Origin: Fodinibacter luteus | GTDB taxonomy: Bacteria; Actinomycetota; Actinomycetes; Actinomycetales; Dermatophilaceae | Direction of reading: 5' to 3' | Assembly: GCF_039541575.1 (NCBI RefSeq) | Contig: NZ_BAABGM010000010.1 | Span: forward strand, 151,819 to 215,818 | DNA length: 64,000 nt | The notes under the pieces: model-generated | The model's database searches: none | The model's input: only the letters and a program-made list of their open reading frames with translations | Told to the model about the DNA's origin: nothing | Shown here: in pieces, positions 42,849 through 51,893 of the stretch | Numbering within the stretch: the first letter of the stretch is position 1 | How the letters are laid out: each line of letters starts with the position of its first letter | Program-made: the position numbers and the translations under genes

Positions 42849-43417
42849 AGCGCCTCCTCTCCCTCGTCCGGGTGGGCCGGTCGACCCGGCTCGACTCCAC
42901 CGTACCCCGCCCGGCCGACGCCGTCGCGGAGGTTCTCGAGCCCCCGGGCCACGAGACCCAGCGCCGCGTGCACGCTCGCGGCCCGGATCTGCTCCCGGTC
43001 GCCGGTCAACGCCAGGGCCTCGCCGAGGATTCCCCACGGCCCCGCGGCCGCGACGTGCACGGTGCCCACCGGGCGACCGTCGGCCGGCTCCGGGCCCGCC
43101 ACACCCGTCGTCGACACCCCGACGTCGCAGGTCAGCACGCTGCGCACCCCCTGCGCGAGCTGCGCGGCGACGACCGCCGAGACGGCACCCTCACGGTCGA
43201 GCACGTCGCGGTCGACGTGGAGGACCTGCGCCTTGACCTCGCTCGCGTAGGCGACGACCCCGCCCCGCACGACGGCCGACGCGCCGGGCACGCTCGTCAG
43301 GGCCGCGCAGACGAGCCCGCCGGTCAGCGACTCCGCGGTGCCGATCGTCAGCCCGAGCCGGCGGAGCAGCCCGACGACGGCCGGCGCCGGGCCGGCGCCG
43401 GCCGTCGTCGCAGGCAT
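42845..43417 (-). CDS. cinA: CinA-family nicotinamide-nucleotide amidase (PncC-type)
   Basis: Stand-alone C-terminal CinA domain of 190 residues, an amidase on NMN in pyridine nucleotide recycling. Signatures are GLTIGTAESLTGGLV, VVRGGVVAYASEVK, VGVSTTGVAGPEPADGRPVG. The N-terminal competence domain of full CinA is absent, as usual in this group. ATG 43417 is used; a GTG three bases upstream is possible. It overlaps clgR by four bases. The 5' side adjoins a 25-bp tandem repeat array. Confidence 0.92.
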   Translation of the reverse strand: MPATTAGAGPAPAVVGLLRRLGLTIGTAESLTGGLVCAALTSVPGASAVVRGGVVAYASEVKAQVLHVDRDVLDREGAVSAVVAAQLAQGVRSVLTCDVGVSTTGVAGPEPADGRPVGTVHVAAAGPWGILGEALALTGDREQIRAASVHAALGLVARGLENLRDGVGRAGYGGVEPGRPAHPDEGEEAL

Positions 43418-43553
43418 CACCTCGTCACCCCCTCACCGCGTCGCCTCGTCACCCCGGTCACCGCATCGCCTCGTCACCCCGGTCACCGCATCGCCTCGTC
43501 ACCCCGGTCACCGCATCGCCTCGTCACCCCGGTCACCGCGACGCCTCGTCACC
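43414..43553. repeat. 25-bp tandem repeat array between pgsA and cinA
   Basis: Four near-identical 25-base units starting tcgcctcgtcaccccggtca run from 43441 to 43540, flanked by diverged partial copies reaching 43414 and 43553. The last partial copy contains the pgsA stop codon and the first touches the cinA start. Unit length is not a multiple of three, so it is not a coding repeat. Copy number probably varies between strains. Confidence 0.9.
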
Positions 43554-44295
43554 GGCCGCCGCGGGCAGCGCGCCGCACCGCCGCCCGCTCGGCCCGCTCC
43601 GCCCGCTTGCGGGCCGCCCGCTCGCTCGTCCGTCGCAGCCGCAGCGCCTGGACGAGGTAGTCGACACCCGTCACGACCGTGACGACGACCGCCGCACCGA
43701 GCGAGATCGCGGCGAGCCAGTCCCACAGCTCCGGGAACGGCAGGGTCCACCGCGGCATGAGGTAGAAGCCGATGCCGACCGTCTGCAGGAGCGTCTTGAC
43801 CTTCCCCCCGCGGCCGGCCGCCATGACGCCGTGGCGGATGACCCAGAAGCGGACGGCGGTGATGCCCCACTCGCGCACGAGCACGACGACGGTGACCCAC
43901 CACCACACCTCGCCGACGAGCGAGAGGCCGACGAGCGCCATCGTGACGAGTGCCTTGTCGGCGATCGGGTCGACGACCTTCCCGAAGTTCGTCACGAGGC
44001 CGCGGCTGCGCGCGAGGTCGCCGTCGATCCGGTCGGTGATCATCGCGACGACGAAGACGGCGAAGGCCGCCCAGCGGTAGCCGGCGCTGCGCCCGTCGTC
44101 GTGCAGGAGCAGCCAGCCGAAGACGGGGACGAGGAGCAGGCGCACCATCGTGAGGTAGTTCGCGATGTTCCACGCGCTCGGCCCGGTCGCCGGCACGGCC
44201 GGGCTCGCCGGGTCGACGCCGACGCGGTACGGGTCGGTGGCGCGGCCCTCGGCGAGCGGGCCGGGGCGCACGGGGCGCAGCGGCTTCTCGCTCAT
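43549..44295 (-). CDS. pgsA: CDP-diacylglycerol--glycerol-3-phosphate 3-phosphatidyltransferase
   Basis: Makes phosphatidylglycerol phosphate from CDP-diacylglycerol; integral membrane protein of 248 residues. The CDP-alcohol phosphotransferase motif D-x2-DG-x2-AR-x8-G-x3-D-x3-D is present as DRIDGDLARSRG then FGKVVDPIADK. A ~40-residue cytosolic leader precedes NIANYLTMVRLLLVPVFGW, and a basic tail (KRAERAERAAVRRAARGGR) ends it. ATG 44295 overlaps the rimO stop (ATGA). Separated from cinA by the 25-bp repeat array. Confidence 0.94.
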   Translation of the reverse strand: MSEKPLRPVRPGPLAEGRATDPYRVGVDPASPAVPATGPSAWNIANYLTMVRLLLVPVFGWLLLHDDGRSAGYRWAAFAVFVVAMITDRIDGDLARSRGLVTNFGKVVDPIADKALVTMALVGLSLVGEVWWWVTVVVLVREWGITAVRFWVIRHGVMAAGRGGKVKTLLQTVGIGFYLMPRWTLPFPELWDWLAAISLGAAVVVTVVTGVDYLVQALRLRRTSERAARKRAERAERAAVRRAARGGR

Positions 44296-45725
44296 CGCAC
44301 CTCCACGACGAGGTCGACGCCCACCGCGTCGACGACGACGCCCTCGACGAACGACCCCACGGCGGGGGGCTCGCCGGCCCCGGCCCCCGCCCTCGCCCGC
44401 ACGAGGCACACGCCGTCGACGTCCGGACCCTGGTGCTCGGCCCGGCCGACGCCTACGGAGGGGTCGTCCTCGTCGCGCTCCTCGACGAGCACGGTGACGC
44501 GCTCCCCGACCCGCTCGAGCGCGCGCTGCGCCGTGAGCTCCTCGACGAGGCCGGTCAGCCGCTCGACGCGCTCGGCGACGACGTGCTCGGGCAGCTGGTC
44601 CGACAGGCCCTCGGCCTCGGTGCCGTCCTCGTCGGAGTAGCCGAAGACGCCGACGACGTCGAGCCGCGCCGCCGTGAGGAAGCGCTCGAGCTCGGCGACG
44701 TCGGCCTCGGTCTCGCCGGGGAACCCGACGATGACGTTGCTGCGCACTCCGGCGAGCGGCTCGCGCTCGCGGACCCGGCCGACGAGGTCGAGGAAGGCCT
44801 CGGTGCCGCCGAAGCGGCGCATCCGGCGCAGCACGGCCTCCGAGGAGTGCTGGAACGACAGGTCGTACCACGGCATGACGCCGGGCGTCTCGGCCATCGC
44901 CTCGAGGAGGCCGGGCCGCACCTCGGCCGGCTGGAGGTAGGACACCCGCACCCGCTCGACGCCGTCGATGCCGGCCAGCTCGGGCAGGAGCCGCTCGAGC
45001 AGCCCGAGGTCGCCGAGGTCCTTGCCGTAGGACGTCGAGTTCTCGCTGACGAGGAAGAGCTCGCGCACCCCCTGCCCCGCGAGCCAGCGCGCTTCGGCGA
45101 GCACGTCGGTGGGGCGGCGCGAGACGAACGAGCCCCGGAACATCGGGATCGCGCAGAACGAGCAGCGCCGGTCGCACCCGCTCGCGATCTTCAGCGGCGC
45201 CCAGGGCCGGGCGTCGAGCCGGGCGCGCACGAACCCCTCCGGGTCCCCGTGCCCGGGCAGCGCGACGCCGCCCGCGGCCCCCGAGCGCTCGACGGGCGAG
45301 AGGGGCAGGAGGGTGCGGCGGTCGGACGGGACGTGGGATGCCGGTCGCGCGCCGTCGAGGATCGCGCCGAGGTGGCTCGACATGTCGCGGTACGAGTCGA
45401 AGCCGAGCACGGCATCGGCGTCCGGCAGCTCGTCGGCGAGGGTCTGCCCGTAGCGCTCGGCGAGGCACCCGACGGCGACGACGGCCCGGGTGCGGCCGGT
45501 CTCCTTGAGGTCGGCCGCCTCGAGGAGGGTGTCGATGGAGTCCTTCTTGGCCTGCTCGACGAACCCACACGTGTTGACGACCGCGACGTCGGCGTCCGCG
45601 GCATCCTCGACGAGGGTCCACCCCTCCGCGGCGAGCCGGCCGGCGATCTCCTCGGAGTCGACCTCGTTGCGGGTGCAGCCGAGGGTGACGAGGGCGACGC
45701 TGCCGCGACTCGAGGAGGTGGGCAT
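44292..45725 (-). CDS. rimO: Ribosomal protein S12 methylthiotransferase
   Basis: Radical-SAM methylthiotransferase of 477 residues that modifies Asp of ribosomal protein S12. The N-terminal domain has VTLGCTRNEVDSE and NTCGFVEQAKKDSI, the radical-SAM motif is CDRRCSFC, and a TRAM domain closes the protein. GCTRNEVDSE and the KIASGCDRRCSFCAIP block separate it from MiaB. ATG 45725 (MPTSSSRGSVALVTLGC) is chosen. The stop overlaps pgsA by four bases. Confidence 0.95.
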   Translation of the reverse strand: MPTSSSRGSVALVTLGCTRNEVDSEEIAGRLAAEGWTLVEDAADADVAVVNTCGFVEQAKKDSIDTLLEAADLKETGRTRAVVAVGCLAERYGQTLADELPDADAVLGFDSYRDMSSHLGAILDGARPASHVPSDRRTLLPLSPVERSGAAGGVALPGHGDPEGFVRARLDARPWAPLKIASGCDRRCSFCAIPMFRGSFVSRRPTDVLAEARWLAGQGVRELFLVSENSTSYGKDLGDLGLLERLLPELAGIDGVERVRVSYLQPAEVRPGLLEAMAETPGVMPWYDLSFQHSSEAVLRRMRRFGGTEAFLDLVGRVREREPLAGVRSNVIVGFPGETEADVAELERFLTAARLDVVGVFGYSDEDGTEAEGLSDQLPEHVVAERVERLTGLVEELTAQRALERVGERVTVLVEERDEDDPSVGVGRAEHQGPDVDGVCLVRARAGAGAGEPPAVGSFVEGVVVDAVGVDLVVEVR

Positions 45726-45783
45726 GCCAGCCACTCTAGTTGCGGGCCGGGCCGCGACGCGCACGCCGAGTAGGGTCGCGCGC

Positions 45784-47001
45784 ATGCGTCCGCAGACCCT
45801 CGCCCACGTCCGTGGGCTGCTCGTCGACCACCCGGTCGTCGACGGCCACAACGACCTCGCGTGGGAGGCCCGCGAGCGCGTCGGCTACGACTGGGACCGG
45901 CTCGACATCTCCCGGCCCGGGCAGCCGACCCACACCGACATCCCGCGCCTGCGCGAGGGTGGCGTCGGCGTCCAGTTCTGGTCGGTCTACGTGCCGGCCG
46001 ACCTCCAGGGCGACGCCGCGGTCACGGCGACGCTCGAGCAGGTCGACGCCGTGCACGCCATGACGACGCGGTACGCCGCCGACCTCGCCCTCGCGACGAG
46101 CGTCGCCGACATCGAGCGTGCCCGGTCACGGGGCCAGATCGCCTCGCTGCTCGGCGCCGAGGGCGGCCACAGCATCGACTGCTCGCTCGGGGCCCTGCGG
46201 ATGCTGCACGCCCTCGGGGTGCGCTACCTCACGCTGACCCACAACGACAACGTGCCGTGGGCCGACTCGGCCACCGACGAGCCGGTCCTGGGCGGCCTGT
46301 CGCCGTTCGGGCGCGAGGTCGTGCGCGAGATGAACCGGATGGGGATGCTCGTCGACCTCTCGCACACCTCGGCCGACACGATGCGCGACGCCCTCGACGT
46401 CAGCGCGGCTCCGGTGCTGTTCTCGCACTCCTCCGCCCGGGCCGTGTGCGACCACCCGCGCAACGTCCCCGACGACGTGCTCGAGCGCCTCGCGGGCAAC
46501 GGGGGCGTGTGCATGGTGACCTTCGTGCCGGCATTCGTCTCGCCCGCCGTGCGTGCGTGGGACCTCGAGACGCGGGATGCCGCGGAGCTCGCCGGCGTCG
46601 ACGTCGCCGACGTGCCGGCGTCCAGGGCCTTCGTCACGGAGCGCCGGCTCACCCACCCGGCTCCGACGGCGACCCTCGACGACGTCGTGGCGCACTGCGA
46701 GCACGTGCGCGCCGTGGCCGGCATCGAGCACATCGGCCTCGGTGGCGACTACGACGGCGTCGACCGCCTCCCCGACGGGCTGGAGGACGTCAGCGGCTAC
46801 CCACGGCTGCTCGCCGCGCTGGCCGAGCGTGGGTGGAGCGACGGCGACCTCGCCGCACTGGCCGGGGGGAACGCCCTGCGGGTGCTCGGGGAGGCGGAGG
46901 AGCGCTCGCGCGAGATCGCCCGCACGCGGGGCCCGAGCCTGGCCCGGATCGAGGACCTCGACGGACGGGACCCGCTCACTGCCGGGCGCGCATCACCGTG
47001 A
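45784..47001 (+). CDS. Membrane dipeptidase (peptidase family M19)
   Basis: Zinc dipeptidase of 405 residues related to renal dipeptidase, probably cleaving dipeptides including D-amino-acid ones. Metal-site motifs are VDGHNDLAW, the LLGAEGGHSID glutamate region, FSHSSARAVCDHPRN and HIGLGGDYDGVD. Despite the family name there is no signal peptide or membrane helix, so it is cytosolic here. ATG 45784 is divergent from rimO by 58 bases. The last 26 bases overlap the convergent channel-like gene. Confidence 0.92.
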   Translation: MRPQTLAHVRGLLVDHPVVDGHNDLAWEARERVGYDWDRLDISRPGQPTHTDIPRLREGGVGVQFWSVYVPADLQGDAAVTATLEQVDAVHAMTTRYAADLALATSVADIERARSRGQIASLLGAEGGHSIDCSLGALRMLHALGVRYLTLTHNDNVPWADSATDEPVLGGLSPFGREVVREMNRMGMLVDLSHTSADTMRDALDVSAAPVLFSHSSARAVCDHPRNVPDDVLERLAGNGGVCMVTFVPAFVSPAVRAWDLETRDAAELAGVDVADVPASRAFVTERRLTHPAPTATLDDVVAHCEHVRAVAGIEHIGLGGDYDGVDRLPDGLEDVSGYPRLLAALAERGWSDGDLAALAGGNALRVLGEAEERSREIARTRGPSLARIEDLDGRDPLTAGRASP

Positions 47002-47677
47002 GCGCGACGAGGCGCGAGATGACCATGGCGACGTACATGACCCCGGCCAGCTGCTCGACCGTGCCGATGGCCCGGGCCTGCGCCCGGATCGGCCCCACGT
47101 CGCTCAGGCCGACGCTCGTGAGGTTGGCGCCGGAGTAGTAGAGCAGCTCGAGGAGGGTGCGCTGCCCGGGCCCGTCGAACGACGTGAACGACGCCGGGTA
47201 GATCTCCTGGATCGCCATGAAGAGGTAGGCGAAGGCGAAGACGAGCACGGTGAAGCAGGCGCCGACCGCGAACAGCTCGTCCTTGGTCACCCAGGCGTCC
47301 TCGAACATGTACGAGATGAGCGCGTAGGCCGTGTAGAAGTAGAACAGCGCGAGGAAGGTGTGCGCGAGGGTGAGGATGATCGCGCGGTCGTCGACGAGGC
47401 TCCAGATCTCGAACAGGGCGGCCGGCAGGGCGAGGGTCGCCGAGAGCCACGTGAGGGCCGGCGTGCTGCGCACCGTGAACACGGCCGTGATGAGCGCCGA
47501 CAGGCTGAGCAGCGAGATGACCGCCCGGCCCCAGTCGGAGGACTCGAGCGCCGGCAGGAGCAGGATGACGAGGATCTGCACGGCGAGCAGGAAGGCCGAC
47601 GGCTGCTTGCGGAGGGTCGCCTTCCACCGGGCGGCGCGCGACGGGGGCTCGCGCAGCTCCTCCCACATCAAGGGCAT
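46976..47677 (-). CDS. Ion-channel-like membrane protein with altered selectivity filter
   Basis: Membrane protein of 233 residues with about six hydrophobic segments. The C-terminal pair with LLYYSGANLTSVGLSDVGPI between helices resembles the pore region of two-TM potassium channels, but the filter reads TSVGLSD in place of TVGYGD. Family and ion selectivity are therefore uncertain. ATG 47677 (MPLMWEELREPP) is preferred over GTG 47686. Overlaps the dipeptidase gene by 26 bases, tail to tail. Confidence 0.72.
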   Translation of the reverse strand: MPLMWEELREPPSRAARWKATLRKQPSAFLLAVQILVILLLPALESSDWGRAVISLLSLSALITAVFTVRSTPALTWLSATLALPAALFEIWSLVDDRAIILTLAHTFLALFYFYTAYALISYMFEDAWVTKDELFAVGACFTVLVFAFAYLFMAIQEIYPASFTSFDGPGQRTLLELLYYSGANLTSVGLSDVGPIRAQARAIGTVEQLAGVMYVAMVISRLVALTVMRARQ

Positions 47678-47715
47678 GGACCTCACCCTACGGCCGGGTG
47701 GGTGAGAATGCGGGT

Positions 47716-48849
47716 ATGCCGAGCGCCCTCCTCCTGCCCGTCGTCACGTGCGCCGTCGTGCTGCTCGTCAGCGGGGTCGCGAAGCTGCGCGCCCCCGCGA
47801 CGGTCGACGCGGCGTTCACCTCCCTCGACGTCCCCGCCGCCCTCGACACCCCGCTCGTACGCCGGCTCGTGCCGTGGGCGGAGGTGGCGCTCGGGGCGTG
47901 GCTGCTGCTCGCGACCGGCGCCGCGCTCGCGGTCGTCGCGGCCCTGGCCCTCGCCCTGTTCGTCGCCTACCTCGTGCTCGTCGTGCGCGCCCAGCGCCGG
48001 CCCGAGCCGGTCGACTGCGGCTGCTTCGGTGCCCTGGGGTCGGCACGCGTCACGCGGGTCACCGTGTGGCGCAACGTGCTGCTCGTCGTCTCCGCCGCCC
48101 TCGCCGTCGTGGCCGGCCTGCGCGGGGTCGGGGTCATCGCCGCCCTCGTCGACGGTGGGGCGCTCGCCTGGCTCGCGGCGAGCGCGCTGACCGTGGCGGT
48201 CGCGGTGCTCGTGACCCACCGCGACGCGCCCGCCGAGCAGGGGTCCGGGGTGCCGTCGTCGGCGACCTCCGAGCCCTCGACCGACGAGGCCGGGGAGTAC
48301 GTGCGCGAGGCGATCCCGAGGGCCCAGGTGCTCACCGAGGACGGCACGCTCGTGCTCCTGGCGCAGGAGAGCGCCCGAGCCGCCCACCTGCTCGTCTTCC
48401 TCTCCCCCGGCTGCGGACCGTGCGGACGGATCGGGCCGCTCGTCGCCGGATGGAACGAGCAGCTGGCGCCGGTCGTCGTGCGGGCCGTGGTCGCCGGTCA
48501 GCCCTCGGTCGTCGACACCTGGCTGACCTACCTGCAGGGGCACGCCTGGTTCGACCCCCACGGCGTGACCAGGGCGGCCTTCTCGGCCGGCAACCCGTCA
48601 GCGGTCCTGCTCGGCGCGGACGGGCTCATCGCCGGTGGCCCGGTGCACGGCGAGGAGGCGGTGTCGGCGTTCGTCGCGGAGGTCGCCGAGCAGCTGCGCG
48701 AGGCGCGGGCCGAGGGCGAGCTGTCGAGCGCGGACATCGCCAACCGGCCGGAGGACGGTGCGGCGGCGGCGGAGCCGGCGGACGAGGGGGCGAAGCCAGC
48801 GGACGAGAGGGCGGAGGCGGCGGAGGCCGGCGTCACCGACGCCCGGTGA
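47716..48849 (+). CDS. MauE-like membrane protein fused to a thioredoxin-like domain
   Basis: Protein of 377 residues. Residues 1-170 form a four-helix MauE/DoxX-type domain with the conserved CGCFG motif (VDCGCFGALG); the soluble part from about 190 has a thioredoxin-fold core with the CxxC site PGCGPCGR. Together these suggest electron transfer or disulfide handling at the membrane, as MauE assists maturation of disulfide-rich proteins. The last ~45 residues are low-complexity Ala/Glu-rich. ATG 47716 is used. The final 17 bases overlap the ftsK end. Confidence 0.82.
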   Translation: MPSALLLPVVTCAVVLLVSGVAKLRAPATVDAAFTSLDVPAALDTPLVRRLVPWAEVALGAWLLLATGAALAVVAALALALFVAYLVLVVRAQRRPEPVDCGCFGALGSARVTRVTVWRNVLLVVSAALAVVAGLRGVGVIAALVDGGALAWLAASALTVAVAVLVTHRDAPAEQGSGVPSSATSEPSTDEAGEYVREAIPRAQVLTEDGTLVLLAQESARAAHLLVFLSPGCGPCGRIGPLVAGWNEQLAPVVVRAVVAGQPSVVDTWLTYLQGHAWFDPHGVTRAAFSAGNPSAVLLGADGLIAGGPVHGEEAVSAFVAEVAEQLREARAEGELSSADIANRPEDGAAAAEPADEGAKPADERAEAAEAGVTDAR

Positions 48850-51544
48850 GCTGCCAGGCGTCCTCGCCCTGCTCGTCGTCGTCCTCGTCGCCCCAGGCGA
48901 CGGCCTCGGGGCGGCGGTCGAGGTCGGCCGCCACGGCATCCGTCGCGTAGGCCATGACCGGCACCTCGGAGGTGTCGTCGGTGGAGTCGTCGGTGACCGC
49001 GGCCGGGGCACCACCGTCGAAGGGCGCGTCCCCGGCGTCGGGCAGCTCGTCGCCGCGCAAGAGGGCGAGGGTCGTCGGCAGGTCGTCCGGCTTGACGAGG
49101 ACGTCGCGCGCCTTGGACCCCTCGGAGGGCCCGACGACGCCGCGCGACTCGAGCAGGTCCATGAGGCGCCCGGCCTTCGCGAACCCGACCCGCAGCTTGC
49201 GCTGGAGCATCGACGTCGAGCCGAACTGGGTCGTGACGACCAGCTCGGTCGCCTGGAGGAGGAGGTCGAGGTCGTCGCCGATGTCGTCCTCGACCTGCTT
49301 CTTCGGCGCGGCGACGACGACGTCGTCGCGGTAGCGCGGCTTGAGCTGGTCGGTGACGTGCTTGACGACGGCGTGGATCTCGGACTCGGTGACCCACGCC
49401 CCCTGCACGCGCATCGGCTTGCTCGCGCCCATCGGGAGGAAGAGCGCGTCGCCCTGGCCGATGAGCTTCTCCGCACCGGGCTGGTCGAGCACGACCCTGG
49501 AGTCGGTGACGCTCGACGTCGCGAACGCCATCCGGGACGGCACGTTGGCCTTGATGAGCCCGGTCACGACGTCGACCGACGGCCGCTGCGTCGCGAGGAC
49601 GAGGTGGATGCCGGCCGCCCGCGCGAGCTGGGTGATGCGGACGATGGACTCCTCGACGTCGCGGGGGGCGACCATCATGAGGTCGGCCAGCTCGTCGACG
49701 ACGACGAGGAGGTAGGGGTAGGGCGTGATGACGCGCTCGGAGCCGGGCAGCGGCGTCACCTTCCCGGCCCGGACGGCCTTGTTGAACTCGTCGACGTGCT
49801 TGAAACCGAACGCCGCGAGGTCGTCGTAGCGGGTGTCCATCTCGCGCACGACCCACTGGAGGGCCTCGGCGGCCTTCTTCGGGCTCGTGATGATCGGCGT
49901 GATGAGGTGCGGGATGCCCTCGTACGCGGTGAGCTCGACGCGCTTGGGGTCGACGAGCACGAGGCGGACCTCGTCGGGGGTCGAGCGCATGAGGATCGAG
50001 GTGATCATCGAGTTGACGAAGCTCGACTTGCCGGCGCCCGTGGCGCCGGCGACGAGGAGGTGCGGCATCTTCGCGAGGTTGGCGATGACGTAGCCCCCCT
50101 CGACGTCCTTGCCGACCCCCATGACCATCGGGTGCTCGCTCGTGCGCGCCACCTGGCTGCGCAGGACGTCGCCGAGGCTGACCTTCTCGCGGTCGGTGTT
50201 CGGGATCTCGATGCCGATCGCCGACTTGCCCGGGATCGGGCTGAGGATGCGCACGTCGGCGCTCGCCACGGCATACGCGATGTTCTTCGACAGGGCCGTG
50301 ACGCGCTCGACCTTGATGCCGGGGCCGAGCTCGACCTCGTACCGCGTCACGGTCGGGCCCCGGGAGAACCCGGTGACCTGCGCGTCGATCTCGAACTGGT
50401 CGAGCACCGTCGTGAGGGCCTCGACGACCCGGTCGTTGGCCGCGCTGCGGGCCTTGTGCGGGCTGCCCGGCTCGAGGATGGCCGCGTCGGGCAGGGTGTA
50501 GGTGACGTCGCCCGCGAGCAGCAGCTGCTCGACGCGCTGCGGGACGGGCGTCGTCGGGGGCGCCTCGAGCGGTGCCTTCTCGGGCACCGGGCCGCGCGCG
50601 GCCGGGCCGGCGGCGGCGGTCGCGTCGCCCCCCGTGCCGGGCGCCGGGACGGGCGTGACGGGGCGCTTCTGGCCGGGCCGCAGGCGCTTGCCGGTGACCG
50701 GGTCGACGAGCGCGGCCTGCTCGAACGCCTCGTCGCCGGGCAGCGGACCGTCCGCCGCGAGGTCGGCGCGGCCGCGTCGCCGTCGGGCGGTCGTGGCCTG
50801 CGGACCGTCGGCGGCCGCCGGCTCCGGGGTGTGCCCGGTGAGTCGGTCGACGGCCGCGCGCAGCCGCGTGGGCACCTGGTGCAGCGGGGTGGCCGTGATG
50901 ACGAGCAGGCCGAACAGGCCGAGCAGGAGCAGAAGCGGGACGGTGCCGTAGACCGACACCGCGGCCTCGAGCGGGCTCGAGGCGAGGAAGCCGATGATGC
51001 CGCCCGCCGCGCGCATCCCGTCGGCCCCCTCGGGTGGGGTGGGGATGCCGGCCGCCACGTGGGCGAGACCGCAGGCGGCGAAGGCGAGCGCCGTCGTGCC
51101 GACCGCGGCCCGGGACGTGGCGGCGTCGTCCCCGGGAGCCCGGAGCATGCGGATGCCGAAGAGCAGCAGGACGATCGGGACGGCGTAGCCGACCTTGCCG
51201 AACGTGCCGGCGACCACGGCGTGGACGACGGTGCCCACGGCGCCCGGCATCCCCCACCACTCCCGGGCGGCGACGACGACGGCGAGCGCGACGAGCAGGA
51301 GGCCGACGCCGTCGCGGCGGTGCTCGGGCTCGAGGTCACGGCCGGTGTCCCCGACCTTGCGCGCCACGGTGCCGGTCGCGTGGGCCAGGCCCATCCAGGT
51401 GCTCTGCACCGCGCGCAGCGGGAGCGGCAGCCCGCCCGAGCGAGCCCGCGCCGACCCCTTGCGGGTGCGGGCGGCCGGCCGCCGGGTCGCGGGTCGCGTC
51501 GCGGCGGAGCGGCCGCGCGACGAGGAGGACGTACGAGTCGCCAT
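48833..51544 (-). CDS. ftsK: DNA translocase FtsK
   Basis: Septum-anchored DNA pump of 903 residues that moves chromosome ends before division and activates dimer resolution. An N-terminal membrane domain (about residues 50-210, four to five helices) is followed by a Pro/Ala/Arg linker, then the motor with Walker A GATGAGKSS and Walker B VVVDELADLMM, and the C-terminal gamma winged helix (LRVGFAKAGRLMDLLESRGVVGP) that reads DNA orientation sequences. ATG 51544 starts MATRTSSSSRGRSAATR. An acidic tail follows the gamma domain. Confidence 0.96.
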   Translation of the reverse strand: MATRTSSSSRGRSAATRPATRRPAARTRKGSARARSGGLPLPLRAVQSTWMGLAHATGTVARKVGDTGRDLEPEHRRDGVGLLLVALAVVVAAREWWGMPGAVGTVVHAVVAGTFGKVGYAVPIVLLLFGIRMLRAPGDDAATSRAAVGTTALAFAACGLAHVAAGIPTPPEGADGMRAAGGIIGFLASSPLEAAVSVYGTVPLLLLLGLFGLLVITATPLHQVPTRLRAAVDRLTGHTPEPAAADGPQATTARRRRGRADLAADGPLPGDEAFEQAALVDPVTGKRLRPGQKRPVTPVPAPGTGGDATAAAGPAARGPVPEKAPLEAPPTTPVPQRVEQLLLAGDVTYTLPDAAILEPGSPHKARSAANDRVVEALTTVLDQFEIDAQVTGFSRGPTVTRYEVELGPGIKVERVTALSKNIAYAVASADVRILSPIPGKSAIGIEIPNTDREKVSLGDVLRSQVARTSEHPMVMGVGKDVEGGYVIANLAKMPHLLVAGATGAGKSSFVNSMITSILMRSTPDEVRLVLVDPKRVELTAYEGIPHLITPIITSPKKAAEALQWVVREMDTRYDDLAAFGFKHVDEFNKAVRAGKVTPLPGSERVITPYPYLLVVVDELADLMMVAPRDVEESIVRITQLARAAGIHLVLATQRPSVDVVTGLIKANVPSRMAFATSSVTDSRVVLDQPGAEKLIGQGDALFLPMGASKPMRVQGAWVTESEIHAVVKHVTDQLKPRYRDDVVVAAPKKQVEDDIGDDLDLLLQATELVVTTQFGSTSMLQRKLRVGFAKAGRLMDLLESRGVVGPSEGSKARDVLVKPDDLPTTLALLRGDELPDAGDAPFDGGAPAAVTDDSTDDTSEVPVMAYATDAVAADLDRRPEAVAWGDEDDDEQGEDAWQLTGRR

Positions 51545-51893
51545 GGTCGCAGGCTACGCGAGAGTCACAGCGGACTCACGCGTCACACGCGGCACGGCCG
51601 TGACAATCGGCACGGCCGTGACAAGCGGCTGGGGCGGGCCGTGACCGTGGGGCCGTGGCCACGCGCGACCGTGGGGCCGCGGCCGCTCGCGACGAACCCG
51701 GGCCGGCCGGCCGTGACCGTCGGGCTGCGGCCGCCCGCGACGAACCTGGGCCGGCCGCCACGAATGACGACCGGCCCGGCGCGAACGCCCTCGGGGTTCC
51801 CGGAACCATGGGGGGGTCAGGCTCGACAGGACCCGCCTTGGTGGTCCGCTGACGCGGACTTTACGTTCTCTTTACCTTCTGGGTCAACCGAGG
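51545..51893. repeat. Repeat-rich gap between ftsK and rnj
   Basis: No gene is supported here. From 51590 there are two 18-base copies of a cggcacggccgtgacaa unit, then from 51643 to about 51760 five degenerate 24-base units that alternate between a gaccgtggggc type and a gacgaaccc type (period 48 for the pair). A GTCCGC/GCGGAC hairpin sits at 51844-51859, and 51860-51880 is unusually AT-rich for this window. The ftsK promoter should be within 51545-51640 on the minus strand, but no clear elements stand out. Confidence 0.7.

Noticed and set aside
43414..43553. 25-bp repeats as a CRISPR array
   Set aside because: Units are directly adjacent with no spacers and there are no cas genes.
51844..51880. 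Hairpin GTCCGC/GCGGAC followed by an AT-rich stretch as a terminator
   Set aside because: The T-rich side is on the plus strand, where no gene ends; for rnj on the minus strand the following bases are not T-rich. It may be part of a promoter or chance.
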